Notes: generated by a model not told the origin, from the sequence alone. A DNA stretch of 64,000 bases from Amphiura filiformis (GCF_039555335.1 NC_092647.1:18884946-18948945), one strand, 5' to 3'. Numbered from the stretch's first letter, positions 23,266 through 34,260 are shown. Numbers and translations are program-made.

Positions 23266-24229
23266 TTCTCCTTATTTATTCCTTTCTTTTCCTTTCTCTG
23301 CACTTATTCTTTTTTATGCCTACACTTTAGGCCTGTCACGCGCCATCGCCCTCCTCCTCACCCTCCCCTTCTCCCCTCTTCCTTTCTTATTCTTTTTGTC
23401 TTCCTCCCCACCCTACCAATCTCGATCACCAATCCTTCTCCTCTTTTTTCACTCCTCGACCCCTACTTCACTCCCTCACTTGTCCCTGGCTTTTAAAATG
23501 GATATTCGTGATATTAAGAAACCCATTTGACTTAGGCCTATAACCATGATAACAACGTATACTGCGAAGTAGTTAATTATAATTATAATTATAGAAGATG
23601 ACACAGATAGGCCTATATAGCAGCCATGGCACGTTGTTACGGGTAATCGATCAGCAACTTTGTTGAATCTATTTAAATGAGGCGCCTAAATTAAGGCGGT
23701 GGTAAATAATAATTGTAGGCCTACGTCGCCGGTAAAGTGTGCTTTTGTGTGCTGGCGAAGACTCAGTCACACCCTTGGGTTGAATGAGAACAATAGGCAC
23801 CTCTAGCTCAAGTGGGCGCTTTCACATGACATTCTTTTGATCACTTATTGACAGTAGGCTGCCTGGTAAAGCGTTAATACGCTGTCAGGATAGTTACCGA
23901 TTAAATAGCGGAACCCTTGTCCTGAACAAATATGGATAGGTTGTCGGTAAATCAAATAGGCACAAACGAACAATGCGTTACGTAATCTATTACGCCTCCA
24001 CACGAATATGATAGCGCCATGGGTAATCACCTAAAATCTCGAATTCTGCCATCTTTCGGCATTACCCTACAACTTTTCAATACTTTAAAAAAGCTCATAA
24101 TAATATAAGTCAACCTCCTAAAAACCTAAGGTTTGTCTTAACTCCGGAATTACAGAAACTCTTGGGCCACATCTGCTAAATTGTTTGTATAATGTCATTT
24201 AGCAGGTCCATTTCTGTGTTTGTCTGACA
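23266..24229. other. No gene recognised
   Basis: A C/T-rich stretch (23270-23480) is followed by anonymous DNA with three TAGGCCTA words (near 23534, 23609 and 23715). No exon or element end recognised. Confidence 0.5.
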
Positions 24230-24388
<159 letters not shown>

Positions 24389-24679
24389 TGTCAGTATTTT
24401 GTTGCAATTTTTGCTACAATATGGAGGCCTGTTTTATTTGGTTTTAGTAAAATTCTCCTCAGCCAAATTATGCATGCTATAACGCCCACCCTACCCATTA
24501 ACTTTAATTGTCATTATCTTGCTTTATAATTTGTTTGGTGAAGAGAATATTGTTTAAAATACTGGTACTTCTGTTTTATTATCTTGTATAAAACAAAATA
24601 TCATTTTTATTACCTTGAATAATTTTAGTTGAATTAATTAGGCCTAATCACAGTAATTTGGTGAAGTGAATATTGTTAT

Positions 24680-24846
24680 AATAGAGAGCTTGCGAAATGA
24701 AGTTACTTTAACTTTAACTTTAACGTCTAGAGGATTATAGAGGATTATGTATTCAAAACCAAGGTGGTTTTGAATACATAATCCTCTATAATCCTCTAGA
24801 CGTTAAAGTTAAAGTTAAAGTAACGTCATTTCGCAAGCTCTCTATT
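24680..24846. repeat. Near-perfect 167-bp palindrome
   Basis: The arms are about 78 bases each, from AATAGAGAGCTTGCGAAATG inward to TTTTGAATACATAATCC. They differ at roughly two positions, with a loop of about 8 bases (CAAGGTGG). The arms contain small internal repeats (CTTTAA three times; AGGATTATAG twice). It may be a very young fold-back MITE flanked by TA, or a hairpin RNA source. Confidence 0.9.
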
Positions 24847-25009
24847 GTTTTAAACACTGGTACGTGTAAGCACAAAATATAAACAGAAAGTAAAGAGAAT
24901 ATACAATTCAAGCCCATTTAAAATCTCTATCATCTGGATCCATATGGGCAATTCTACGAAAATGGATTTAATTACGTTTTTACCATTCTTTTGTGTATCA
25001 TCATCATCA

Positions 25010-26183
25010 TCAGTCGGCTGCGGAGCAGGCGACTACAAGCTTTCTACAACTAATGCGATCTTGGGCGAGCGAAACAATTTTGTTTGGCTGCAGCATCCCT
25101 TCAATATCTCCCAGGAGGTGCTGGACATACTGTAAGTACAGTGTGCGCGGCCGTCCCGGTTTCCTCTTCCCATGTGGTGGAATATAAAGCGCATATTCTT
25201 TCACAGGCTCGCCATCTTCAAGACGCAGTATATGGCCGAGAAATTTGAGTTGATGAATCTTGACTCTGGCAACCAGTAGAGTGGTGTTGGTCAGGTTGTA
25301 GATGGTTTCATTTGGAATCTGATCCACACGCTTGATGTTTAACATGACTCTGTAGCAAGATGTTGCAAATGCATTGATCTTGTTTTCCATGTCCTTGGTA
25401 ATCCGGGGGGGCACTCATATATGACAGTGTACGCATGCGTGACCAAATTTTTTTCAAACACCCCCTAAACGAGTTTTACCCTACCAGCAAATTTAGCCCC
25501 TTAATAAGGTAATTTAGTGTAGAATTTACCCCTTAATGAGTTTATGGCTGGTGAAAATGTAACAAATGTTACATTTTTTGGACTCATAATTTACCAAAAA
25601 TTTGAAAAGGTACCCTAAACAAGTTGTCCCAGAAAACTACCCTTATTCTTGAAAATCACTGTTTTTTAGACCCTAAACGCGTCACGCGCGTAACTTGCCT
25701 TGCCTAAAAAACACCCCTTCTACTTGTTTTTTGGTCACGCATGCGTACAGACCATTTATGTGAGTGACCCCCCCCCGGGCTTGGTAATTACCCATGACTC
25801 GCACCCGTACAGTAACACACGTTGTCTGAAACAGCTTGATTTTTGTTTCGATTGGCAGGGACGGGCTTCTCCAAAGGCGTTCCAGTTTCCAGAAAGCTGC
25901 CCAGGCTAGTACTTTTCTTCTTTTAGGTCTCCAACACTAGAGCCCATCTTGGAACCCAAATACTTGAAGTCTGTGACATGGTTGATGGTACTACCATAGA
26001 CTTCAAGTGCTGGTTGGGCGTTACAGTTTGCAGTCATATACGACGTATTCTGTCTTAGGTGCGCTGATGACAAGGCCTAGATCTGCTGCTGCAGTTGCAG
26101 TCCTAGTAAGCTGTGACTGGGCCCGGTCTAAGATTCCAGCAGGGCAATATCATTAGCAAAATCCAGGTCATTCAGCATCATTT
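25010..26183 (-). pseudogene. Non-LTR retrotransposon, C-terminal reverse transcriptase part (interrupted)
   Basis: Read on the minus strand from 26183 down: LDFANDIALL (26150s) is the RT catalytic motif, with Asn in place of the first Asp of F/Y-A-D-D. Then come VISAPKTEYVVYD, FKYLGSKMGSSVGDL, AWAAFWKLERLW and LLYGCESWV. After a 377-bp MITE (25403-25779) the frame resumes with ITKDMENKINAFATSCYR and HGKRKPGRPRT, and ends in VACSAAD with a stop at 25010. The tail after YGCESW is the usual C-terminal region of such elements. Frameshifts, the D-to-N change and the MITE make it inactive. Clade not assigned (RTE/CR1-like groups are candidates). Confidence 0.85.
25403..25779. mobile_element. MITE with CCGGGGGG termini, inserted in a LINE
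   Basis: Flanked by the exact 8-bp direct repeat CTTGGTAA at 25395-25402 and 25780-25787. The terminal inverted repeats run about 45 bp and include CCGGGGGGGCACTCA and TACGCATGCGTGACCA. It belongs with the element at 55970-56291 (same GGGGGGTCACTC start, same CACCCTAAAC interior words). The 8-bp duplication suggests a hAT-like transposase source. Confidence 0.85.
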
Positions 26184-26186
26184 TCG

Positions 26187-26300
26187 AAGGTCATTTTGGG
26201 GTCATCCGGGGTAATCTAAGGTCAAATTAGTAAAAACTATCGTATGGGCATGAAACTTGGTGGGTACAGTCACCATTAGCCAGGTAATCGCGACCGCCTA
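26187..26300. repeat. Detached unit of the ~118-bp tandem repeat
   Basis: GGTCATTTTGGGGTCATCCG, then CGTATGGGCATGAAACTTGG and TGGGTACAGTCACC, as in the array at 27480-28565. It starts exactly where the LINE similarity stops and ends where the Harbinger-like element begins. Confidence 0.75.
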
Positions 26301-26310
26301 ATTTGGGTAA

Positions 26311-26790
26311 GGGGTGGTACAATAATTATGTGTACCCCGGTGGTGAATTCTCAAAATGGTCTGCCAAAATCGCTTGCCCCCCTTTAGCCATGCCAAAAAT
26401 CTTTGCCCCCCCCTTTCGACGTGCCAAAACCCTTTGCCCCTCTTTCGATGTGCCAAAAATCTTCCCCCCACCTTACACATGCAAGATTTTTGGGAACCTA
26501 AATTTAAAACCTTGCATATTTGAACGTGTTCCTAACGTTTTCCTACATCTTTTTAGGGCGTAATATAGAAATGATGCCCAAAATACCTGTGCCAAAAATC
26601 GCTTGCCCCCCCCCCACTTTTGACCTGCCAAAATCGCTTGACCCCCTTTCGACCTGCCCCAAAAATCGCTTGACCCCTTTCGACCTGCCAAAAATGCTTG
26701 CCCCCCCCCATTTTGGCCTGCCAAAAAATCTTTGGCCCCATCCCCTATAATTCACCACCCCGGGGGTACACATAATTATTGCACCACCTT
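26311..26790. mobile_element. PIF/Harbinger-like MITE
   Basis: The terminal inverted repeats are about 40 bp (GGGGTGGTACAATAATTATG on the left, the complement with AAGGTGGTGCAATAATTATG on the right). They are flanked by TAA at 26308-26310 and 26791-26793. A 3-bp T-W-A duplication is the PIF/Harbinger habit. The interior is a run of C-rich imperfect repeats (CCAAAAATCGCTTGCCCCC), open in several frames without being coding. Confidence 0.75.
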
Positions 26791-26829
26791 TAACCGCATG
26801 GGTATGGGTATGGGTCTTAAACTCGTATG

Positions 26830-27300
26830 GGTCTTAAACTCGGTGGGTGGGTGTAGTTCTGTCATGGCAAGAAGAAGATTATGTTCGTTGAGTCATCAGA
26901 CCCCGGGCCTCCTCCGGGGGTCGTCTCTCTTACTCCCCATAGGTTATCATGGCCAGTCTCTCTTATTAACACCGCCTATTGTCTCGGAGACAAAGGGGTT
27001 GGTAGGTGGGTGCATTATTATTATTTTCTGAGTAGTCCTACGTGTATGGGGTGGGTGGGTAGTTGGGTTTTAGATGAAAGTAGTCCTATGGGGGACCTTT
27101 TTATACTTTGTTGCAAGTAGGCTAGTCCTAAAGGGGGACCATTTTCCTTATTTACTGTAGGCCTTCGTGAGTGGGGTGGGGTGGGTGGGTGTATGTTAGA
27201 TGAAAGTAGTCCTACGGGGACCTTTTTTCATACTTGTAGTCGTACACTGGCCCATTTACCTTCTTTACTTTAGTGATTAGCTTTATGTAGTCCTGTGAGG
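26830..27300. repeat. Loose repeat region with AGTCCTAnGGGGGACC words
   Basis: AGTCCTATGGGGGACC-like phrases recur near 27082, 27125, 27208 and, degraded, 27290, with GGGTGGGTG stretches between them. There is no clear period and no exon. Confidence 0.5.
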
Positions 27301-27479
27301 ATATGGGTGGGGGCGAAAAGTAGTCCAATATGGGAACTTTCTGTCTGTGTGTTTGTTTGTGTGTCTGCCTGTCCGCCTATTTTCTCGGACACTTGGGTCG
27401 CACGTTCCTCAAACTTGGTGGGTTGGTGCATCTTGACCCCATACGGAACAAGTTTGTATTGGTTAGTGGGTCAAGGTCA

Positions 27480-28565
27480 TCCAGGGTTCATCTGAGATCG
27501 AATTATCATAAACTGTCATATGGGCATGAAACTTGGTGGGTACAGCCAACATATAGAGCCAAATTTTTGGAAGGTCATTTTGGGCTCATTCGGGGTCACC
27601 CAGGGGTCATCCGGGGTTACATTACTAAAAGCTGTCGTATGGGCATGAAACTTGGTGGGTACAGTCAACATTTAGAGCCAAATTTTTGAAGGTCATTTTG
27701 GGGTCACCGAGGACACCCAGGGGTAATCTGGGGTCAGCCCGGGCGTATGGGCATGAAACTTGGTGGGCACAGTCAACATTTAGAGCCAAATGTTTGGAAG
27801 GTCATTTTGGGGTTATCCGGGATCATCTGAGGTCAAATTAGTAAAAAAACTGTCGTATGTGCATGAAACTTGGTGGGTACAGTCACCATTAGACAGGCAA
27901 TCGCGACAGCCGAGAACCGCCTAATAAAGGTAACCGTCTATATTATAATACACATGAAACTTGGTGGGTAGGCGTACAGTCGACATTTAGAGCGACATTT
28001 TGGAAGGTCATTTGGGGTCATCCGGTCACCCAGGGGTCATCTGAGGTCAAATTACCAAAACTTGTCGTATGGGCATGGAACTTGATGAGTACAGTCAACA
28101 TTTAGAGTCAAATTTTAAAAAGGTCATTTCGGGGTCATCTGAGGTCACCCAGGGGGTCATCTGAGTTTAAATTACTAAAACTGTCGTATGAGCACGAAAC
28201 TTGGTGGGTACAGTCAATATTTAGAGCCGAATATTTGGAAGGTCATTTTGGGGTCAGCTGAGGTCACCCAGGGGTCATCTGGGTTCAAATTACTAAAAAC
28301 TATCGTATGGGCATGAAACTTGGTGTGTACAGCCAATATTTAGAGCCGAATAATTTGAAGGTCATTTCGGAGTCAGCTGAGGTCATCCATGGGTCAGCTG
28401 AGGTCAGATTAGTAAAAACTGTCGTATGGGCATGAAACTTGGTGTGGGCAGCCACTATTTAGAGCCACATTTTGGAACCGTCATTTAGGGGTCACCATGG
28501 GTCATCTGAGGTCAAATGAGTAAAAACTGTCGGAAGCGCACGAAACTTATGGGTACAATCACCAT
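27480..28565. repeat. Degenerate tandem repeat, period about 118 bp, ~10 units
   Basis: Each unit carries CGTATGGGCATGAAACTTGG, TGGGTACAGTCAACATTTAG, then AAGGTCATTTTGGGGTCA and GTCACCCAGGGGTCATCTGA. Units are 10-20 percent diverged. The final units run into ATCACCATAAGCCAGGTCGC, a tail also seen near 26275 and 27890. Confidence 0.85.
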
Positions 28566-28773
28566 AAGCCAGGTCGCGCCCAGTCGAGAACCGAATATTG
28601 TTAACCACCTAGTTAATGTATAATACTATATAGGTTATTTAGCCGGAAGCAGATTGTATAATACTATAATAGAGTATTTAGCCGGAAGCAGATTTTCCAT
28701 GGAATTCAAGTTGTGAAAATAGACGTTGATTAACAGCGATTCCGTAAAATTAAGGGTTTTTATAACCCGTACC

Positions 28774-29028
28774 TTAACTCTCTCCACGCTGGTGTCGACT
28801 GCAGACGACAAGTTTAAAAAAAAAAATCAAAATTCAAAATATTTCAGAATTGTAAATTTTCATGACCATATTTGGAATCAGCTTGAAAAATGCATTAAAA
28901 TGAGTACAAACAAGCCTAGTATTGGTTCAGTGGTTCTTAAGATAGCTCTTGATAGGCCTATTTTGACAAAATATCTCAAAACTTCGACTTTTTATGTTAA
29001 GGCCTATGGCTAGCACGCATAGCATTAA
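28774..29028. mobile_element. TTAA-flanked ~255-bp MITE, copy 1
   Basis: TTAACTCTCTCCACGCTGG at the left; the right end reads CTAGCACGCATAGCATTAA. The interior has GTCGACTGCAGACGACAAG and CATGACCATATTTGGAATCA. Full-length copy 4 (47467-47720) has the same ends. The terminal inverted similarity is weak (about 20 bp, imperfect). Confidence 0.75.
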
Positions 29029-29696
29029 CCATTAAAGGGGGAAAACCTTTGTGCTTTACAGAGTTTTTAAGTTTCCTGTGTTATTTTCGCTGCTATTTTC
29101 CTTTACGGGCTGTGTAAAACTATATTCATATTTAACAGTGTACATGTATTTGAATTCGGCTTAAACTTGGTCAATATTGCCGTTTTCCTCGTTTTTTGCC
29201 AACCTTTTCATTTCAAAAAATTTGGTGGTTTCTCCTTCACTTTAAAGCAACTTACACTGTTATTTTGTTACACTTTCCATGGATCAGGCTGAATTGGCCT
29301 TTAAATAAATATATATTAAAAAAACAGGCCCATCAAATTCTAGCGCACTGTCAACCTTCATATCATTCGATTATTTTTTATTTTCTAATTCTTTAGTTGA
29401 ATAAAAAGATAGTTGAATTAATCATTCATAGTAATTTAATTTGGTGTAGAGTAGATTTTAAATACTGGTATGCATAAACAATAAAATATATATATAAAAA
29501 TATAAGAAAAGGCAGGCAAAAACACATCAAGCGCTTGGTAATTGAAATATTTCAGATTGTGAACCATATGGACCATCCTATTCTTTTTATTCTTATTATT
29601 TTGTACCAATTTAATTGATACAATAACCATGGTAATTTGGTAAATAGCTCTACAAAAAAAATACATTATAAAGTATAAGCATATTCATAAAATTAC
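29029..29696. other. No gene recognised; spacer between MITE copies
   Basis: AT-rich; no exon or element recognised. Confidence 0.4.
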
Positions 29697-29924
29697 AGTC
29701 GACTGCAGACGACAAGTTTAAAAAAAAATCAAAATTCAAAATATTTCAGAATTGTAAATTTTCATGACCATATTTGGAATCAGCTTGAAAAATGCATTAA
29801 AATGAGTACAAACAAGCCTAGTATTGGTTCAGTGGTTCTTAAGATAGCTCTTGATATTTTGACAAAATATCTCAAAACTTGGACTTTTTATGTTGAGGCC
29901 TATGGCTAGCACGCATAGCATTAA
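29697..29924. mobile_element. TTAA-type MITE, copy 2 (left end lost)
   Basis: Very close to copy 1 from GTCGACTGCAGACGACAAG to the right-hand TTAA (29921-29924), but it lacks the first 25 or so bases. Confidence 0.75.
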
Positions 29925-30369
29925 AATACCTCACTATTATAAACTGGAGAGGAACATGTAAACATTTCACGTGATAGTTGTTACAGATAAGAAAAATGAA
30001 CCTAAAGCAATAATGTATGATTTTCATAAAGAATACGGTAGATTCCTATTTAAATGTTAGTTTTCACTGACCACATTGTCCCCTTTTAATTTCGAGCAAA
30101 ACGAATGAGGTAGAAACGAAGAAAATTGCTATTTCATTCCAGCGCCTACAGTTCGTGTATTATTATCATGATTATTGGTGGAGCTTCACGCAGCTGGGAT
30201 GTACAAACAAGACGAAACTCGGACGAATAGCGATATGCAAACAGTTTATACGTCAAGACGTAAGACGCCTAGCGATATGCACACAGTTTATACGTCACTG
30301 ATTCAATGATACACATGTACGCGATGTGTTTAGTGTTTAGCCACCACTCGATCGGTGAAGTCTGAATAA
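29925..30369. other. Non-coding; short tandem duplication at 30228-30300
   Basis: TAGCGATATGCAAACAGTTT and TAGCGATATGCACACAGTTT, each followed by ATACGTCA, lie 44 bases apart. Nothing else recognised. Confidence 0.5.
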
Positions 30370-30531
30370 TATTTTCATGACCATATTTGAAATCAGCATG
30401 AAAAAATGCATTAAAATGAGTACAAACAAGCCTAGTATTAGTTCATTGGTTCTTAAGATAGCTCTTGATATTTTAAGAAAACTTGGACTTTTTTTTAAAT
30501 CTTTGAAGCCTATGGCTAGCACGCAGAGCAT
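30370..30531. mobile_element. TTAA-type MITE, copy 3 (fragment)
   Basis: Retains only the right-hand two thirds, from TTTTCATGACCATATTTGAA to GGCTAGCACGCAGAGCAT. Confidence 0.7.
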
Positions 30532-31169
30532 GAATTGTTAATACCAAGTCCAAAACCTTCTCAGGAGCAGACAATGAAACAGACCCCAATTAGCTGATTG
30601 CAAGCTGAGAGTGAAGCACACCCTTAAAACTTAAAACGAGCTACTCATTTTTAATAGCAACTTGTCAAATTTGGCAAGGGAAACTATTTAGATGGGGACA
30701 TAACTGATTTATCTTCAAAATGACTTGCCCGGGGAGATGGTGGGATAAATTTCCCTCCCCCAATATTTTGCCAAGGGGATGGTTCATACAATCACCCCCT
30801 GACGCCTGTATGTGGGTTTCTGACCAAATTAACCTCATATTTAGTCATTTCAGCCCCAAAGTGCCACTTTATAGGACCCATACCATTCCTTTTGTGCGTC
30901 AACTTTATTTGTCTCAATATTTAAGTGCAAACACCACTATGTCATGCTCCCTTCCGACTCGCCTTAAGGCAGTACATCTTTTGCTTTTAAAAACCTCTAT
31001 GTCAAAAGTAGACTTGTTGACATGTTCCAAGGTTTGAAGAGCTTTGAGGGAATGGGCCACATACAGTTGAACATTATGCAGTTATTGTTGCCTACATGTA
31101 TGCACACAACACAGGGGCACTCACAATAAGCAATTGACCCCTACTGGTAGCGCTGTGTTGTAGATATAG
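30532..31169. other. No gene recognised
   Basis: A 105-codon plus-strand ORF (30720-31037) has no recognisable motif and is probably chance. Confidence 0.4.
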
Positions 31170-31670
31170 AAGATGAACTAGTTAGCGTCATATGTCAAAA
31201 AGTATAAAAGCTATGATTTTAGTACTTGCTCTGTATTTCAATTACTTATTCTTTTCAAAATATCTGAATTTTCAACCCGGTACAAGCTTTAATAACGGGG
31301 GACCATACATTTGTATGAGAAAGAAATCCTGCCGTTATATCCAAACTCCCGTGTTATTCCAATGCACATTTTGCTCCACCGGGCCGCCCTGGCTTGGTCG
31401 CATTTGGAAGACGGGTGTAGTCTTTTAGTACTTTCTGTCAATCAAATATGGTTTATTCTCTACATGTCAATCTTTAAATCATTAGCATAGTCTTTATAAT
31501 AACAGGGGACCGCCTTAATGAGTAAATGACAGCAAACCATTGAAAAACACCCCAAAACTCGGTCAGTGGAGCTCCGCCCGTACATGTCAATAGCGTTATT
31601 ATCGATCGGATTAGTCGACCGTAGCGGACCATTCGATCACTCAAAATTTGCATTGGACAATCGATTACTA

Positions 31671-32663
31671 CAGGGTGTCCCAGAATGATCTATACCCGAA
31701 AAGATGGAATTTTTTAGGTATGAAGGGCATAGTGAATGGTCATATTGTTTTGCATTTTCAATTTTACATATATTTAGCTTTCTCAGATTTTTTAGATTTT
31801 AAAAATTGGACGTTTCTAGTAGAAGTTATAGAAGATTGCGTAAAAATGGTGAATTCTAAGTTTTGACAACGCAACCTATTTTGAAAATCTGTAACATTAC
31901 TAACCGTTCAGCACAAAGTTATTTGGAAAAAGTTATGCAGGTATTTTAGTTGTGCCCTGTTCATATTTCCACTAAATAGCCGATATCTATCTATTATTTA
32001 TGACGTTACGAAGCAATCATTATATGGAATTAAGGATTTGTGGCCTAATCACATTCTCTCTTTGGCGGTAGTTTTAAATATAGTTATTGTGGTGTGAGGT
32101 CCATGTCATTTGAAATTCTTGCATAACAGAGATCGAACTGGTTGTGGTACAGAAAAGACGGCTCCTCAATTTACTGTACAGCAGCGTGGATTTCTTTCAA
32201 AAACTTACTGGCAAACCGGCAGCTATGTTGAGACGCAAAGAAGATTCATTAGACGATAGTGTATAACGTAAAGAGGTTTGACGAGCACGGAACTGTCAGG
32301 AATCGGCAGAGTGAAGCTTCAGGTGCTCGTAAGACTGTAAGAACTAGAGCGAACATTGCAGCTGTCCGGCAAGCTTTAAGAGGTAACCCCAACAGTAGTT
32401 GTCGTCGAAATGCTGTGCCAAACATCCCACGTTCTTCATTTAATCGTATCGTACCATTTTTCAAAGGTATGCGAGTCGTTTTTCATCGATTTTACATTAT
32501 TGCATGCCACGCCAAAACAAATAAAGGTAGCGTGCTGAAATTAACAGAATAAGTAGGAGACATGTCCAACATTATAATGCTGGTATCTAAAATAGATACA
32601 TTGCCCGTCTTCTATTTTTAGTTATTTTTGCAAACACGGTACAAATCATTCTGGGACACCCTG
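31671..32663 (+). mobile_element. Internally deleted Tc1/mariner-type transposon
   Basis: CAGGGTGTCCCAGAATGAT at the left and its exact complement at the right, flanked by TA at 31669-31670 and 32664-32665. The TA is present once in the empty copy at about 22651. At 993 bp it is shorter than an intact element, and it retains only the DNA-binding part of a transposase. Superfamily assignment rests on the TA target and the helix-turn-helix protein remnant. Confidence 0.9.
32155..32465 (+). pseudogene. Mariner-type transposase remnant (N-terminal HTH region only)
   Basis: The frame encodes TVQQRGFL then KTYWQTGSYVETQRRFIRR. After a stop/frameshift near 32258 it continues with KRFDEHGTVRNRQSEAS, ANIAAVRQAL, NPNSSCRRNA and IPRSSFNRIV. 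This is the paired helix-turn-helix layout found at the N terminus of mariner-like transposases. The DDE/D catalytic domain that should follow is missing: the frame leaves the homologous region at about 32465 and the 3' terminal repeat follows within 200 bases. It cannot catalyse transposition. Confidence 0.8.
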
Positions 32664-32830
32664 TATAATGGCCAATGGTTTAATACTACATATCTTGGTT
32701 TAATCTTCACTAAGCGGGTTTATGGCTGGAAAGGTCACGGTGAATTTGCCGTGGACATAACTGCACTACATGACTCAGTTCTGCGTGATTTTCATACCGT
32801 AACTATCTGCATCATTGGACAGCTCTCGCA

Positions 32831-33350
32831 CAGGGGCGTAGCAAGCGGGGGACAGGGGTGGACGGAATCCATGGGCCCCGAGGGTTCAAGAGCCCCGAGC
32901 GCAAAAATTAAACAAGGGCTACGCTGATTATGGAGAGCAGTGCCGGATTTACCATTGGGCAAAATGGGCCCGGGTCCAGGGCCCCCAAAATTGCCATATG
33001 CATTTTTCTTATGACCCCAATAACGGCGCGTTTTTTTTGTGGCCAAAATAGGGGGAAATTGCACAAATTTTCGCCCTTCGCGCGCATTCAAATAGTAAAA
33101 TTCATATTGATCTGGGGCTAAAATAGTCTGGAATTGAATTTTTTCGCGTGATTTCGCGCAAATGTCCTAGTACCATACGTAAACCAAAACTTGGCCACTG
33201 ACTTGAGTGCACATATCCTTCCTCGGCACGTGAGTTCGGGCCTCCAAATTTTGTCCTGGCTCAGGCCCTCATAAAGTAAATCCCGACTTGGTTAAAAGGG
33301 CCCGTACTGCTCCTTGTCCATGGGTCCCTGGTGCTCTTGCTACGCCCTTG
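32831..33350. mobile_element. hAT-type non-autonomous element (520 bp)
   Basis: Begins CAGGGGCGTAGCAAGC and ends GCTCTTGCTACGCCCTTG. It is flanked by a perfect 8-bp duplication, CTCTCGCA, at 32823-32830 and 33351-33358. CAGGGGCGTAGC is a common hAT terminus. The interior holds runs such as GGGCCCGGGTCCAGGGCCCC and no transposase. Confidence 0.9.
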
Positions 33351-33423
33351 CTCTCGCATATAGCAAGCCATTTGGGCCATTACGTATTTCGGCAACGCGT
33401 CGCTTTCAAGAAAGCAACTTGTT

Positions 33424-33632
33424 GTCTGAAAAGAATCACAGTTTCTTATATTCAGAGGTAAAAAGTTCCAAAGCGTGGGTGCAACAACAGAAAAGGCTCG
33501 GTCTACGTCTGCTAATGTAGATGAAGCCCGTGGAACGACAAGTAATTGTTTATCAGAAGTGTGCGACTAAGAATATAAGGAAGAAGAAGATTCAATAAAT
33601 ACTATGGTGCAGTACCATTCAAAGCTTTCCCA

Positions 33633-33661
<29 letters not shown>
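33424..33661 (+). mobile_element. 5'-truncated polyA retroposon
   Basis: A 238-bp insert ending in about 25 As, flanked by an exact 16-bp duplication, AAGAAAGCAACTTGTT, at 33408-33423 and 33662-33677. That combination is the product of target-primed reverse transcription. The body (AAAGTTCCAAAGCGTGGGTG, AATAAA near 33593) resembles the 3' untranslated part of a LINE. The strong tail and exact duplication suggest a recent event. Confidence 0.85.
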
Positions 33662-33664
<3 letters not shown>

Positions 33665-33677
33665 AAAGCAACTTGTT

Positions 33678-34260
33678 ATCAAGACAGTCAATGGGATCTA
33701 GATTTTGGCAACGCGTTGCCTTCATATTCTTCGCCAACTAATCAGGGTATTATGCTAGTAAGACAATAGACTCGTCGTATGTTCAAAAACAAAAAATACA
33801 GGAATACAATGGTAAAAAAAACGAGGAAAAGAAAGAAATAGACAAACAAAGAAATAATCTTGATCGGAACAAACAAACCAAAGAAGAGAATTAGTGATGT
33901 TATTTCATATTCAACGACATTATTAACCTCTGATAAAGTTAAATCGAGGGGTAATTTAATATGCGATATCGCAGTTTTGACATCGCCCCGAGTAAGTCAA
34001 TATAAAGAGGGCTGTAAAGACCCCTGGGAAAAGAAAGGAGTTTCGCAATATTGAAGAAAAATATAAAAATGCGTGTCATCTATTCTGATTGACTGAACCA
34101 TCGGTCCTGGATTTTTTGATAGAAATCACGGATTTTTGCAGGGTGTAATTATTCAAATTATTTAGTTAAATAGCGATTGGTGAAATTGTTGTTGGAAAAT
34201 TGATATAGCGATGAGTACCGCCCCCGGGTACCGCCTCCTCGGACTCTGGGTCCGTAAACC
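33678..34260. other. No gene recognised; upstream of the EGF-kringle gene
   Basis: AT-rich up to about 34200, then a short GC-rich stretch (CCGCCCCCGGGTACCGCCTC, 34217-34236) that may belong to the promoter. An inverted CCAAT word (ATTGG) lies near 34177. No TATA box is apparent. Confidence 0.4.

Larger units (their letters stand above)
31170..32780. repeat. ~640-bp interspersed repeat, copy 2, split by a mariner
   Basis: 31170-31670 and 32664-32780 together correspond to the inverted copy at 22545-23190. The two halves are separated by the 993-bp mariner-type element; removing it restores collinearity with copy 1. Confidence 0.8.

Noticed and set aside
26298..26773. Overlapping ORFs on both strands around 26.3-26.8 kb
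   Set aside because: They lie inside the C-rich interior of a Harbinger-like MITE and reflect its short imperfect repeats.
30720..31037. 105-codon ORF
   Set aside because: No motif or coding-like composition, and it is flanked by repeats; treated as chance.
32259..32552. Intact 97-residue DNA-binding gene
   Set aside because: It is the truncated N-terminal part of a mariner-type transposase within an element with clear ends; the frame is broken upstream and the catalytic domain is missing.
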